From positions 1 through 9,893 of the forward strand of contig CAMELY010000044.1 in assembly GCA_945926565.1 (NCBI GenBank): DNA of 9,893 bases, read 5' to 3'. This DNA comes from an uncultured Clostridia bacterium (GTDB lineage Bacteria; Bacillota; Clostridia; Oscillospirales; Oscillospiraceae). The translations under genes were made by a program, and so were the position numbers. How positions within the stretch are numbered: position 1 is the stretch's first letter; the number at the start of each line of letters is the position of its first letter. Of the stretch, positions 1-6,283 are shown one piece after another. The notes under the pieces were generated by a model. That model made no database searches. It worked only from the letters and a program-made list of their open reading frames with translations, and was not told the origin of the DNA.

Positions 1-449
1 TGCTGAATGCGGGCGAAGAGATTATAGCCGCAGGGGATGGACAGCTCCACCCACCGGCGCACCACCGAGACTCCGGCGGTGTCCAGCGCGTCCTTGGCGG
101 AGCGGGTATAGGCCCGCACCAGCCCCCCTGCCCCCAGCAGAATGCCCCCGAAATACCGGGTGACCACGCAGACCACGTCGGTGATCTGCTCCTTCTGGAA
201 GACGTTGAGCATGGGCTGGCCCGCCGTGCCCTGGGGCTCTCCGTCGTCGGAGTAGCGGACAACCCCCTCCTCCCGGATGACATAACACCAGCAATTATGT
301 CTGGCGTCATGATACCGCTTTTTCATGGCCTGGACAAAGGCCCGGGCAGCTTCCTCAGTGGTGACGTGGGCCACATGGCCGATGAACCGGGAGCGCTTTT
401 CCACAAACTCGGTCTCGCTGTCCCGGGTGGGGATATAGTACTCCTCCAC
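1..449 (-). CDS. yigZ: YigZ/IMPACT (UPF0029) family protein, 3' end cut by window
   Basis: The visible 149 residues match the N-terminal part of the YigZ/YvyE/IMPACT family. Family hallmarks are HDARHNC (residues 48-53 region), SDDGEPQGTAG (67-77) and RYFGGILLGAGGLVRAYT (98-115). The family is widespread and its molecular role in bacteria is poorly defined. Eukaryotic IMPACT acts in translational control through GCN2/GCN1, and bacterial members are usually called YigZ-family proteins. I place the start at GTG 449-447 because GGGAGG at 457-462 lies seven bases upstream. An in-frame GTG at 455-453 overlaps the hflX stop codon but sits only one base from that Shine-Dalgarno site. The gene follows hflX with a two-base gap, so it is almost certainly co-transcribed and translationally coupled. 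The C-terminal ferredoxin-like domain lies mostly outside the window. The family call is firm; the function is not known. Confidence 0.93.
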   Translation of the reverse strand, partial: MEEYYIPTRDSETEFVEKRSRFIGHVAHVTTEEAARAFVQAMKKRYHDARHNCWCYVIREEGVVRYSDDGEPQGTAGQPMLNVFQKEQITDVVCVVTRYFGGILLGAGGLVRAYTRSAKDALDTAGVSVVRRWVELSIPCGYNLFARIQ

Positions 450-451
450 GG

Positions 452-1765
452 TCACACCTCCCAGTCCTCTTTCCGCTCCGGCAGGGGCGGGTAGACATAC
501 TGGCGCACCTGGCCCAGCACCCGGGGGGTACAGAGGGCGGTGACCTGGATGGTGTCGGCGTACTCCACCTGCTCCACCTTGGCCTCCCGGTAGAGCTGGT
601 CGACCAGACCGCCCTTGTCATAGGGAATCCGCAGCTCCACCCGTCGGACGCCGCTGTCCAGCCGTTTGCCGATGGCCCGGAGCAGCTCATCCACCCCCTG
701 GCCGGTCTTGGCGGAGATGGCTACAATGTCCTCTCCGTGGGGCAGGATCTCCTCCGGGCAGAGGTCGCACTTGTTAAAGACCCGGATGCAGGGGGTCTGC
801 TCCGCCCCCAGCTGCCGGATCAGGTCATCTACCACCTGGGCCTGATCCCGCCAGTCCTCCCGGGAGGCGTCGATGACGTGGAGCAGCAGGTCGGCGTACT
901 GCAGCTCCTCCAATGTGGCCTTGAATGCCTCCACCAGATGGTGGGGCAGCTTGTGGATAAAGCCGACTGTGTCAGAGAGCAGGACGGTGAGGGTGTCCGA
1001 GATCTCCAGCGTCCGGGTGGTGGTGTCCAGGGTGTCAAACAGCCGGTTGTTGGCGGGGATGCCGGCGTCGGTGAGCTGGTTGAGCAGAGTGGACTTGCCC
1101 GCGTTGGTATAGCCCACGATGGCCACCACCGGCACCTCGTTCTTCTCCCGGCGCTCCCGCTGAACCGCCCGGATGCGGCGCACCTCTTTCAGATCCTCCT
1201 CCAGCCGGGTGATCTTGCGGCGGATGTGCCGCCGGTCGGTCTCCAGCTGGGTCTCGCCGGGGCCACGGGTGCCGATGGGGGACTTGCCGCCGGCGGCGGT
1301 CTGCCGCACCAGGTGGCCCCACATGCCGGTGAGCCGGGGGAGGATATACTTGTACTGGGCCAGCTCCACCTGGAGACGGCCCTCCTTGGTCTTGGCCCGC
1401 TTGGCGAAGATGTCCAGAATCAGCCCCGCCCGGTCCATGACCTGTACGCCGGTGAGCTCGGTGAGCACCCGCACCTGGGTGGGAGAGAGGGCGTTATCGA
1501 AGATCACCAGATCCGCCTCCAGGGTCTTGACCAGCTCCTTCAGCTCCAGGGCCTTGCCCTCGCCGATAAAGCTGCCCGGATCCGGCGTCTCCCGGTTCTG
1601 GATCATGCTGCCCACGCAGGTGCCCCCCGCCGTCTCCAGCAGGGCCTCCAGCTCCTGCATGCTGGCCTCGGTGACCGTCTCTCCTACGCTCTGGCGCTTG
1701 GCGTTGAGACCCACCAGGATGGCCCGGTTGATCTCCCCCTCTTTGATCGTATCAAATTCAGTCAT
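452..1765 (-). CDS. hflX: GTPase HflX (ribosome-associated, Obg-HflX superfamily)
   Basis: The 437-residue protein has the full HflX architecture and is of usual length. The N-terminal HflX domain (about 1-200) includes the family-specific block QTAAGGKSPIGTRGPGETQL (155-174) and the charged helix LETDRRHIRRKI. The GTPase domain has the P-loop GYTNAGKST (218-226), switch I TTTR (248-251), G3 DTVGF (265-269), G4 NKCD (331-334) and G5 SAK (351-353). A C-terminal domain of about 70 residues follows. HflX binds the 50S subunit and splits stalled 70S ribosomes under stress, for example heat or antibiotics; this is family knowledge, not something visible here. The start ATG has GGGAGG five bases upstream. 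The gene lies 21 bases after the flavin-reductase-like gene and two bases before yigZ, consistent with one operon. All GTPase motifs are intact. Confidence 0.97.
   Translation of the reverse strand: MTEFDTIKEGEINRAILVGLNAKRQSVGETVTEASMQELEALLETAGGTCVGSMIQNRETPDPGSFIGEGKALELKELVKTLEADLVIFDNALSPTQVRVLTELTGVQVMDRAGLILDIFAKRAKTKEGRLQVELAQYKYILPRLTGMWGHLVRQTAAGGKSPIGTRGPGETQLETDRRHIRRKITRLEEDLKEVRRIRAVQRERREKNEVPVVAIVGYTNAGKSTLLNQLTDAGIPANNRLFDTLDTTTRTLEISDTLTVLLSDTVGFIHKLPHHLVEAFKATLEELQYADLLLHVIDASREDWRDQAQVVDDLIRQLGAEQTPCIRVFNKCDLCPEEILPHGEDIVAISAKTGQGVDELLRAIGKRLDSGVRRVELRIPYDKGGLVDQLYREAKVEQVEYADTIQVTALCTPRVLGQVRQYVYPPLPERKEDWEV
457..462 (-). promoter_or_regulatory. Shine-Dalgarno site deciding the yigZ start
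   Basis: GGGAGG (minus strand) lies inside the last codons of hflX. It is seven bases from GTG 449-447 and one base from GTG 455-453. This spacing favours the downstream GTG and suggests coupling to hflX translation. Confidence 0.6.
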
Positions 1766-1786
1766 TCGTACCTCCCGGAAGGCGGA

Positions 1787-2293
1787 TCAGGAATTCTGAT
1801 AGGCCTCCACGATTGTTCCGATATAGATGTCATGATAGTCCTTGGCGGGATACCACTTCTCATCCACCTCTGGATCCAGGATGCAGGCGGGATCCATCCG
1901 CTGGCAGAACTGCTTTCTGCACACCAGCACCAGCTCCGCCTGGGCCACATAGGGGACGCCCCTGTCGGTATAGGCGGTGGTCAGGCCGCTGGCCGCCCAC
2001 TTATCCCCATCCCGGCCGGAGTGGCTGCCGCAGTAGCGCAGCGCGGCGCGGTACTGCTCCGGCAGGAAGGAGAGGGTGAAGTACTGCTCCCGATCCAGAA
2101 ACTCCTTGGTGTACCGCTGGGGCCGGATATAGGCGGTGGCCACGGGAGCCCCCCACAGGACGCCCAGGCCGCCCCAGCTGGCGGTCATGGTATTGCAGTT
2201 CTCCTGATTGCCGGCGGTGACCAGCATCCACTGCTTGCCGATGGTCTCAAAGACGTTGCGCTCCAGAGCCTGGACTGCGATTTGTTCCAACAT
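1787..2293 (-). CDS. Flavin reductase-like FMN-binding domain protein
   Basis: This 168-residue protein resembles the small flavin-reductase-like (split beta-barrel, FMN-binding) proteins common in Clostridia. The characteristic stretch is NTMTASWGGLGVLWGAPVA (34-52) followed by IRPQRYTKEFL (56-66), then YFTLSFLP (71-78). It probably binds FMN and may reduce flavin using NAD(P)H, or act as a small flavoprotein. The physiological substrate cannot be told from sequence. The start chosen is ATG 2293-2291 with GGGAGG about eight bases upstream. A longer in-frame reading runs through the terminator and rpmE and is not credible. There is no signal peptide or membrane segment. It heads the cluster with hflX and yigZ. 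Cysteines occur at 33, 88, 125, 130 and 137, without an obvious metal-binding pattern. The family is fairly sure, the exact role unknown. Confidence 0.85.
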   Translation of the reverse strand: MLEQIAVQALERNVFETIGKQWMLVTAGNQENCNTMTASWGGLGVLWGAPVATAYIRPQRYTKEFLDREQYFTLSFLPEQYRAALRYCGSHSGRDGDKWAASGLTTAYTDRGVPYVAQAELVLVCRKQFCQRMDPACILDPEVDEKWYPAKDYHDIYIGTIVEAYQNS

Positions 2294-2312
2294 AGCGATT
2301 TCCTCCCAGATT

Positions 2313-2337
2313 GCGCGCCGGTTTCGCCGGCATGCGC
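2313..2337 (-). other. GC-rich hairpin in the flavin-reductase gene leader
   Basis: GCCGG (2317-2321) pairs with CCGGC (2327-2331) around a five-base loop. GCGC (2313-2316) can pair with GCGC (2334-2337) across a two-base bulge. It lies between the rpmE terminator and the ribosome binding site of the next gene. It has no U-tract, so it is not a terminator by itself; it could be a leader structure or be incidental. Confidence 0.4.
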
Positions 2338-2354
2338 CTGATTTTGGCAAAAAT

Positions 2355-2394
2355 GCAAAAAACCCGCACCGGAATCCGATGCGGGTGATTTTGC
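2355..2394 (-). terminator. Rho-independent terminator of rpmE
   Basis: Read on the minus strand, a perfect 7-bp stem (ACCCGCA 2362-2368 with TGCGGGT 2380-2386) carries an inner 3-bp CGG/CCG stem with an AAT loop. Six T residues follow directly (complement of A 2357-2362), then GCATTTTTG. The T-tract can also pair with the upstream A-tract (GCAAAA 2355-2360 with TTTTGC 2389-2394), as is common in intrinsic terminators. It begins only a few bases after the rpmE stop codon and separates rpmE from the flavin-reductase/hflX/yigZ group. No convincing promoter is visible in the 57 bases between it and the next start codon, so partial read-through may feed the downstream operon. Confidence 0.88.
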
Positions 2395-2397
2395 AGC

Positions 2398-2598
2398 TTA
2401 CTTGAGACCGAACTTCTTGTTGAAGCGGCTCACGCGACCGCCAGTATCCACCATTTTCTGCTTGCCGGTGAAAAAGGGGTGACACTTGGCGCAAACTTCC
2501 ACACGGATGTCCTTCTTGGTGGAGCCGGTAGGATAGACTGCACCACAAGCGCAGCGGATGGTGGTCTGCTGATAATCAGGATGGATTCCTGCCTTCAT
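2398..2598 (-). CDS. rpmE: 50S ribosomal protein L31, zinc-binding (C+) type
   Basis: The 66-residue protein starts [10 protein letters not shown] and contains [13 protein letters not shown], both typical of bacterial L31. Length is normal. Four cysteines, C16, C18, C36 and C39 (CAC...CAKC), form the zinc site of the C+ form of L31, which sits at the central protuberance and helps bridge the subunits. Low-zinc conditions commonly lead bacteria to replace this form with a cysteine-less paralogue; none is visible in this window. The start ATG has AGAGGTGA about five bases upstream. A longer in-frame reading that begins 26 codons upstream has no ribosome site and lies partly over the promoter and leader. 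The gene has its own promoter and terminator and sits alone between addA and the flavin-reductase gene. Confidence 0.98.
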   Translation of the reverse strand: MKAGIHPDYQQTTIRCACGAVYPTGSTKKDIRVEVCAKCHPFFTGKQKMVDTGGRVSRFNKKFGLK

Positions 2599-2632
2599 GA
2601 TGTTCACCTCTTTCGATGCTTCAAATATAGTT

Positions 2633-2650
2633 GGGAATGTCCTGATTCCC
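2633..2650 (-). promoter_or_regulatory. Hairpin in the rpmE 5' leader, possible L31 autoregulatory structure
   Basis: GGGAAT and ATTCCC form a perfect 6-bp inverted repeat with a six-base loop. It falls inside the predicted rpmE transcript, about 35 bases before the start codon. Ribosomal protein leaders that bind their own product are known for L31 in several bacteria. Whether this short hairpin belongs to such a class cannot be decided from the window alone. Confidence 0.4.
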
Positions 2651-2664
2651 ATAGAGCAGTTGTT

Positions 2665-2693
2665 ATGATACCACACCCCCGCTCAAATTGCAA
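2665..2693 (-). promoter_or_regulatory. Sigma-A type promoter for rpmE
   Basis: On the minus strand a -35 box TTGCAA (2688-2693) and a -10 box TATCAT (2665-2670) are separated by exactly 17 bases. TGG directly precedes the -10 box, giving an extended -10 (TGn) element. Transcription would start near 2658, leaving a leader of about 60 bases before rpmE. It lies in the gap just after the addA stop, where no terminator is seen, so addBA transcripts may also run into rpmE. Confidence 0.7.
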
Positions 2694-2713
2694 CTCCTTT
2701 TTCTGCAGATTTT

Positions 2714-5700
2714 TCACTTTTTTCCGGGCAGCACATAGCCCTTACCCAGCCGGAAGTACCAGAGCACCCGCCGCTGCACCGGTTGGCCGAAGATCTGCTC
2801 CACCGCCCAGGTATAGCTGTCCAGCTGGTTTTGGTACTGCCGGCTGTGCTCCTCCAGCTCCTCTGGCCGGAGGTGATCCGTCTTGAAGTCCACAATGGTG
2901 AGCCCCTGTGGCCCGGTAAAGAGGCAGTCCACCACGCCCTGGAGCAGCAGCTGCTCCCCCTCCGGTGCCTGGGGATAGACCCGCTCTGCCGGGGCCAGCA
3001 GGGAGAATTTGAACTCCCGCCGGAGGTCGGGGGCCTGGGCTGCCTCCCGGCCCAGATCTGAGGCGTAGAAGCTTGCCACCAGGGCGGGATCCACGCTGTC
3101 CGCCTGGACCTGGGTGAGCCATTTTCCCGACACCAGCCGGGAGAGCTCCTCCCGGACGCCCTCTACCGTGTCCGCCTTGGAGAGATCCACCAGCTCCATC
3201 ACCGAGTGGAGCACCGTACCCTTCTGGGCAGGGGTGAGGCCCTGGGTCTCCTGCCGGAACCGGGGCTTTGGGAAGGTGGGCGCCGGGTAGGGTGTCCGGC
3301 TGGTCTCCTCCGCCGCCTCCTCGTCCAGGGGCCGGCCCTTGAGCTGGGTGGCGGTCACCTTGGAGGGAAGCCGGGCCAGCTCCGGGTGGGGATAGCGCCA
3401 GTCCAGCCAGTCCAGGGGCAAATTCTGCTCTGCCGCCCGCTCCTCCGCCGGGGCGGAGGGCCTTGTCTCCCCCTCCTCCGGCAGGGCGCCGGGCACCAGG
3501 CGGATATCCCACCCCGAGGCGGGGATGGGCTGGGGACTGCTGTCTCCGAAGCGGAGGGCTTGGGCGTCCGTCCGGGCCAGGACGGGCAGCAGCAGCCATT
3601 GGGCCACGCTGTCCTTCTCCTGCAGGGCCTGGGGCTCCGGGTGGGGCCCCGACTCCGGTAGCAGGGCGGAGAGCTCCTTCCAGGCGTCGGACATGGAGAG
3701 GGTCATGATCAGCTTCTCCCGGGCCCGGGTCATGGCCACATACAGGAGCCGCAGCTCCTCCGCCTTGGTCTCCTCCTCCAGCTTGAGCTGCACCGCCTTC
3801 CGGGCCAGGGTGGGATACTCTACCCGGAGGGCGGCGTCCACCCCCTTGGGGCCCACCCCCAGCTTGGGGTGGAAGAGGACAGGGGCCCGCTCGTCGGTGC
3901 GGTTGATCTGCCGGTTGAGGCCGGCCAGCACCACCACCGGGAACTCCAGGCCCTTGGAGCGGTGGATGGACATGATCTGCACCCCATCTCCCGCCCCCCG
4001 GCCCAGGGTGGGCAGCCGCTCTCCCTGCCGTTCCAGCCGGCGGAGATAGCTGACAAAGTCGAAGAGGCTCTGCCGTCCCGTGCCGCCGAAGCTCCTGGCC
4101 CAGTCGTAGAGGGCCAGCAGATGCTCCCGCCGGCGCTGGCCTCCGTCCATGGCTCCGAAGAGGGCCAGCAGCCCCGTCTGGTCGTAGAGCTGCCACAGCA
4201 GCCGGTGGCAATTGGTGTCCGCAGCCCGGAGGCGGAGGGCAGCCAGCTCCTCCAGGAACTGGGCGGAGGCAGGATCTCCGTCCTTCGCCCCTTGCTCCAG
4301 GCAGGCGTAGAGATCCCCCTGGGGGCAGTTCGCCCGGAGCCGGGCCAGTTGGTCGGGGGAGAAGGCATAGACCGGGGAGCGCAGCACCGACAGCAGCGGA
4401 ATGTCCTGCCGGGGGTTGTCAATGATCTCCAGAAAGGAGAGGGCCACGCTGACCTCGGTGGTGTGGAAGTAGTCCTCCGCCCCCTCGGTCTGCCAGGGGA
4501 TGTTCCGGCGATCCAGGGCCTGGGTGAGATAGCCCATCACCGCCCCGGGGGAGCGGTAGAGGATGGCGATGTCCCTGGGCTGTACCGGGCGGAAGGCTCC
4601 GTCCTCCCCGTTGACCGGGAAGCCCTCCCGGAGCAGCGCCTCCACCCGCTTAGCCACAAATTCCGCCTCCACCAGATCCTTGGGGATGCTGGGCTGGCCC
4701 TCCTGCCGCTCCAGAGGGGAGAGATCCACCACGTCCAGCTCCACCCGGTCGTCCGGGTGGTCGGGATAGGGAAATCCGGGGTACAGCCGCTGATCCTCGG
4801 TGTAGTCCAGCTCGCCAAAGGCCTGGGACATGATGTGGTCAAAGACAAAGTTGACCCCCTCCAGCACGCTGGCCCGGGAGCGAAAATTGCGGCTGAGCAC
4901 CAGCGTCCGGGGCTGGCCCTCCTTTTCCTCGCCTGCGGGGCGGAAGGTGTGGTATTTTTTCAGAAAGATGGTGGGGTCTGCCAGACGGAAGCGGTAGATG
5001 GACTGCTTCACGTCCCCCACCTGGAAGAGGTTTTGTCCGTCCCGGGTGAGGGCGTCAAAGATGGCGTTCTGGACGGCGTTGGTGTCCTGATATTCGTCCA
5101 CCATCACCTCGGCGTACCGCTCCCGCAGCAGCAGGGCGGTGGGGGTGGGCTCCCCCTTCTGATCCCGCAGCAGCCGGAGGGTAAGGTGCTCCAGGTCGTT
5201 GAAGTCCACCAGACGGCGGCGGCGCTTGGCCGCCCCATAGGCCTCGTCCAGCTCCCCCACCAGCTCCAGCAGGGCCTGGACGCTGGGCCGCACCTGCTCC
5301 AGATCCTCCAGAATGGTGTCGTTGGAGGCAAAGAGCAGATCGGAGAGACCCTTCAGCCGCTTTTTGCACCGCTCCCGCACCGCTTTCACCCGGTTTTGGA
5401 GGGCTTTGTCCTGAATCTTCCGGCTGGTCTTCAGCCGGGGGAACTCAATCTCGCACAGGGCCCGGGCGCTGTCCCAGCCCCGGTCTAAGGCGCCCAGAAA
5501 GGCCTCGATACTGTCCATGGTATCACAGAAGCTGGGGGCATAGGCGGCCTCCAGCTCCTTGTCCTCCATCATCTCGTTGAGGGCCTGGAGCATCCGTCCG
5601 TCCCAATAGCCGGCCAGAGCGCGGGCCCGGGCGAGAATCTGCTCTCCCCAGACCGTCTTGCCCACGTCCCGGCAGCCCCGGAGGTCAAAGGCCTCCCCCT

Positions 5701-6283
5701 GGCGGCGGAGCCACTCCCCCGGGTCCGGGTGGGACTGGATGCGGCCGTGGATGTCCAGCACGATGCCCTTGAGCTTCCGGTCGTCCCGGCCCGCCGACAT
5801 GGTGTCCAGCAGCTGGCCGAAGGGGGACTCCGGGGTCACCGTCTCGTATTTTTCCTCCATCACCCGCTCCAGGGTCTCCAGCCGGAGCAGGGCGGCGTCT
5901 CCCTCCTCCGCCACCCGGAAGTCCGGGTCCAAATCCAGCAGATGGCCGAACTCCCGGAGCAGGGCGGTACAAAGGGCGTGGATGGTGGAGATCTGAGCCC
6001 GGTAGACCAGGGTGAGCTGGCGGCGGAGGTGCCGATTGTCCGGCCGCTCCGCCAGGCGCTGGTTGAGGCCCTGGAGAATCTTACCCCGGAGCTCTGAGGC
6101 GGCGGCCTTGGTGAAGGTGATGATGAGGAACCGGTCCACGTCCAGCCCCTCCTGCTCCACCCGGTCCAGCAGCCGCTCCACCAGCACCCGGGTCTTGCCG
6201 GAGCCGGCGGCGGCGGAGACCAGCAGCTCCCCCCCCCGGTTGTCTACGGCGGCCTGCTGCTGGGTTGTCAACTGCACGCTCAT
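2714..6283 (-). CDS. addA: AddA: ATP-dependent helicase/nuclease subunit A
   Basis: The 1189-residue protein is a full-length AddA (RecB-like, UvrD/SF1 helicase fused to a nuclease). Helicase motifs in order: Walker A AAAGSGKT (24-31), motif Ia ITFTKAAA (55-62), motif II VDEYQD (395-400), motif III QVGDVKQSIYRFR (421-433), RNFRS (465-469), motif V MSIHRSKGLEFPVV (771-784) and motif VI YVAMTRAREKL (848-858). The C-terminal RecB-type PD-(D/E)XK nuclease has KGTVLHSVME (1021-1030, H1026), GVVD (D1119), VDFKTD (D1132, K1134) and QNQLDSY (1151-1157). With AddB it unwinds and resects double-strand ends for RecA loading and responds to Chi; this is family knowledge. The start ATG overlaps the addB stop as ATGA, with AAGGAGG seven bases upstream. 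A run of nine G residues covers codons 16-19. No terminator is obvious after the stop. Confidence 0.98.
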   Translation of the reverse strand: MSVQLTTQQQAAVDNRGGELLVSAAAGSGKTRVLVERLLDRVEQEGLDVDRFLIITFTKAAASELRGKILQGLNQRLAERPDNRHLRRQLTLVYRAQISTIHALCTALLREFGHLLDLDPDFRVAEEGDAALLRLETLERVMEEKYETVTPESPFGQLLDTMSAGRDDRKLKGIVLDIHGRIQSHPDPGEWLRRQGEAFDLRGCRDVGKTVWGEQILARARALAGYWDGRMLQALNEMMEDKELEAAYAPSFCDTMDSIEAFLGALDRGWDSARALCEIEFPRLKTSRKIQDKALQNRVKAVRERCKKRLKGLSDLLFASNDTILEDLEQVRPSVQALLELVGELDEAYGAAKRRRRLVDFNDLEHLTLRLLRDQKGEPTPTALLLRERYAEVMVDEYQDTNAVQNAIFDALTRDGQNLFQVGDVKQSIYRFRLADPTIFLKKYHTFRPAGEEKEGQPRTLVLSRNFRSRASVLEGVNFVFDHIMSQAFGELDYTEDQRLYPGFPYPDHPDDRVELDVVDLSPLERQEGQPSIPKDLVEAEFVAKRVEALLREGFPVNGEDGAFRPVQPRDIAILYRSPGAVMGYLTQALDRRNIPWQTEGAEDYFHTTEVSVALSFLEIIDNPRQDIPLLSVLRSPVYAFSPDQLARLRANCPQGDLYACLEQGAKDGDPASAQFLEELAALRLRAADTNCHRLLWQLYDQTGLLALFGAMDGGQRRREHLLALYDWARSFGGTGRQSLFDFVSYLRRLERQGERLPTLGRGAGDGVQIMSIHRSKGLEFPVVVLAGLNRQINRTDERAPVLFHPKLGVGPKGVDAALRVEYPTLARKAVQLKLEEETKAEELRLLYVAMTRAREKLIMTLSMSDAWKELSALLPESGPHPEPQALQEKDSVAQWLLLPVLARTDAQALRFGDSSPQPIPASGWDIRLVPGALPEEGETRPSAPAEERAAEQNLPLDWLDWRYPHPELARLPSKVTATQLKGRPLDEEAAEETSRTPYPAPTFPKPRFRQETQGLTPAQKGTVLHSVMELVDLSKADTVEGVREELSRLVSGKWLTQVQADSVDPALVASFYASDLGREAAQAPDLRREFKFSLLAPAERVYPQAPEGEQLLLQGVVDCLFTGPQGLTIVDFKTDHLRPEELEEHSRQYQNQLDSYTWAVEQIFGQPVQRRVLWYFRLGKGYVLPGKK
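6229..6237 (-). repeat. G9 homopolymer inside addA codons 16-19
   Basis: Nine consecutive C on the plus strand (nine G in the coding strand) lie just upstream of the Walker A codons. In the given sequence the frame is open and the protein aligns properly on both sides, so the gene is read as intact. It is the longest mononucleotide run I noticed in the window. A one-base change there would truncate AddA almost completely. Confidence 0.9.

Noticed and set aside
737..2341. 534-codon plus-strand open frame
   Set aside because: It is antisense to hflX and the flavin-reductase gene, whose products have clear family motifs. Its own protein is low-complexity (G, L, Q, P, H rich), as expected from the complement of GC-rich coding DNA.
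2294..2548. 85-codon N-terminal extension of the flavin-reductase-like gene
   Set aside because: It reads through the rpmE terminator and part of rpmE in another frame. ATG 2293-2291 has a good ribosome site and gives the normal protein length.
2742..4211. 489-codon minus-strand frame in another phase of addA
   Set aside because: It is a G/P/A/R-rich shadow of addA, whose in-frame protein has all helicase and nuclease motifs here.
3869..5488. 539-codon plus-strand open frame
   Set aside because: It is antisense to addA over motifs that define the helicase. Its composition is typical of antisense GC-rich frames, with no recognisable domain.
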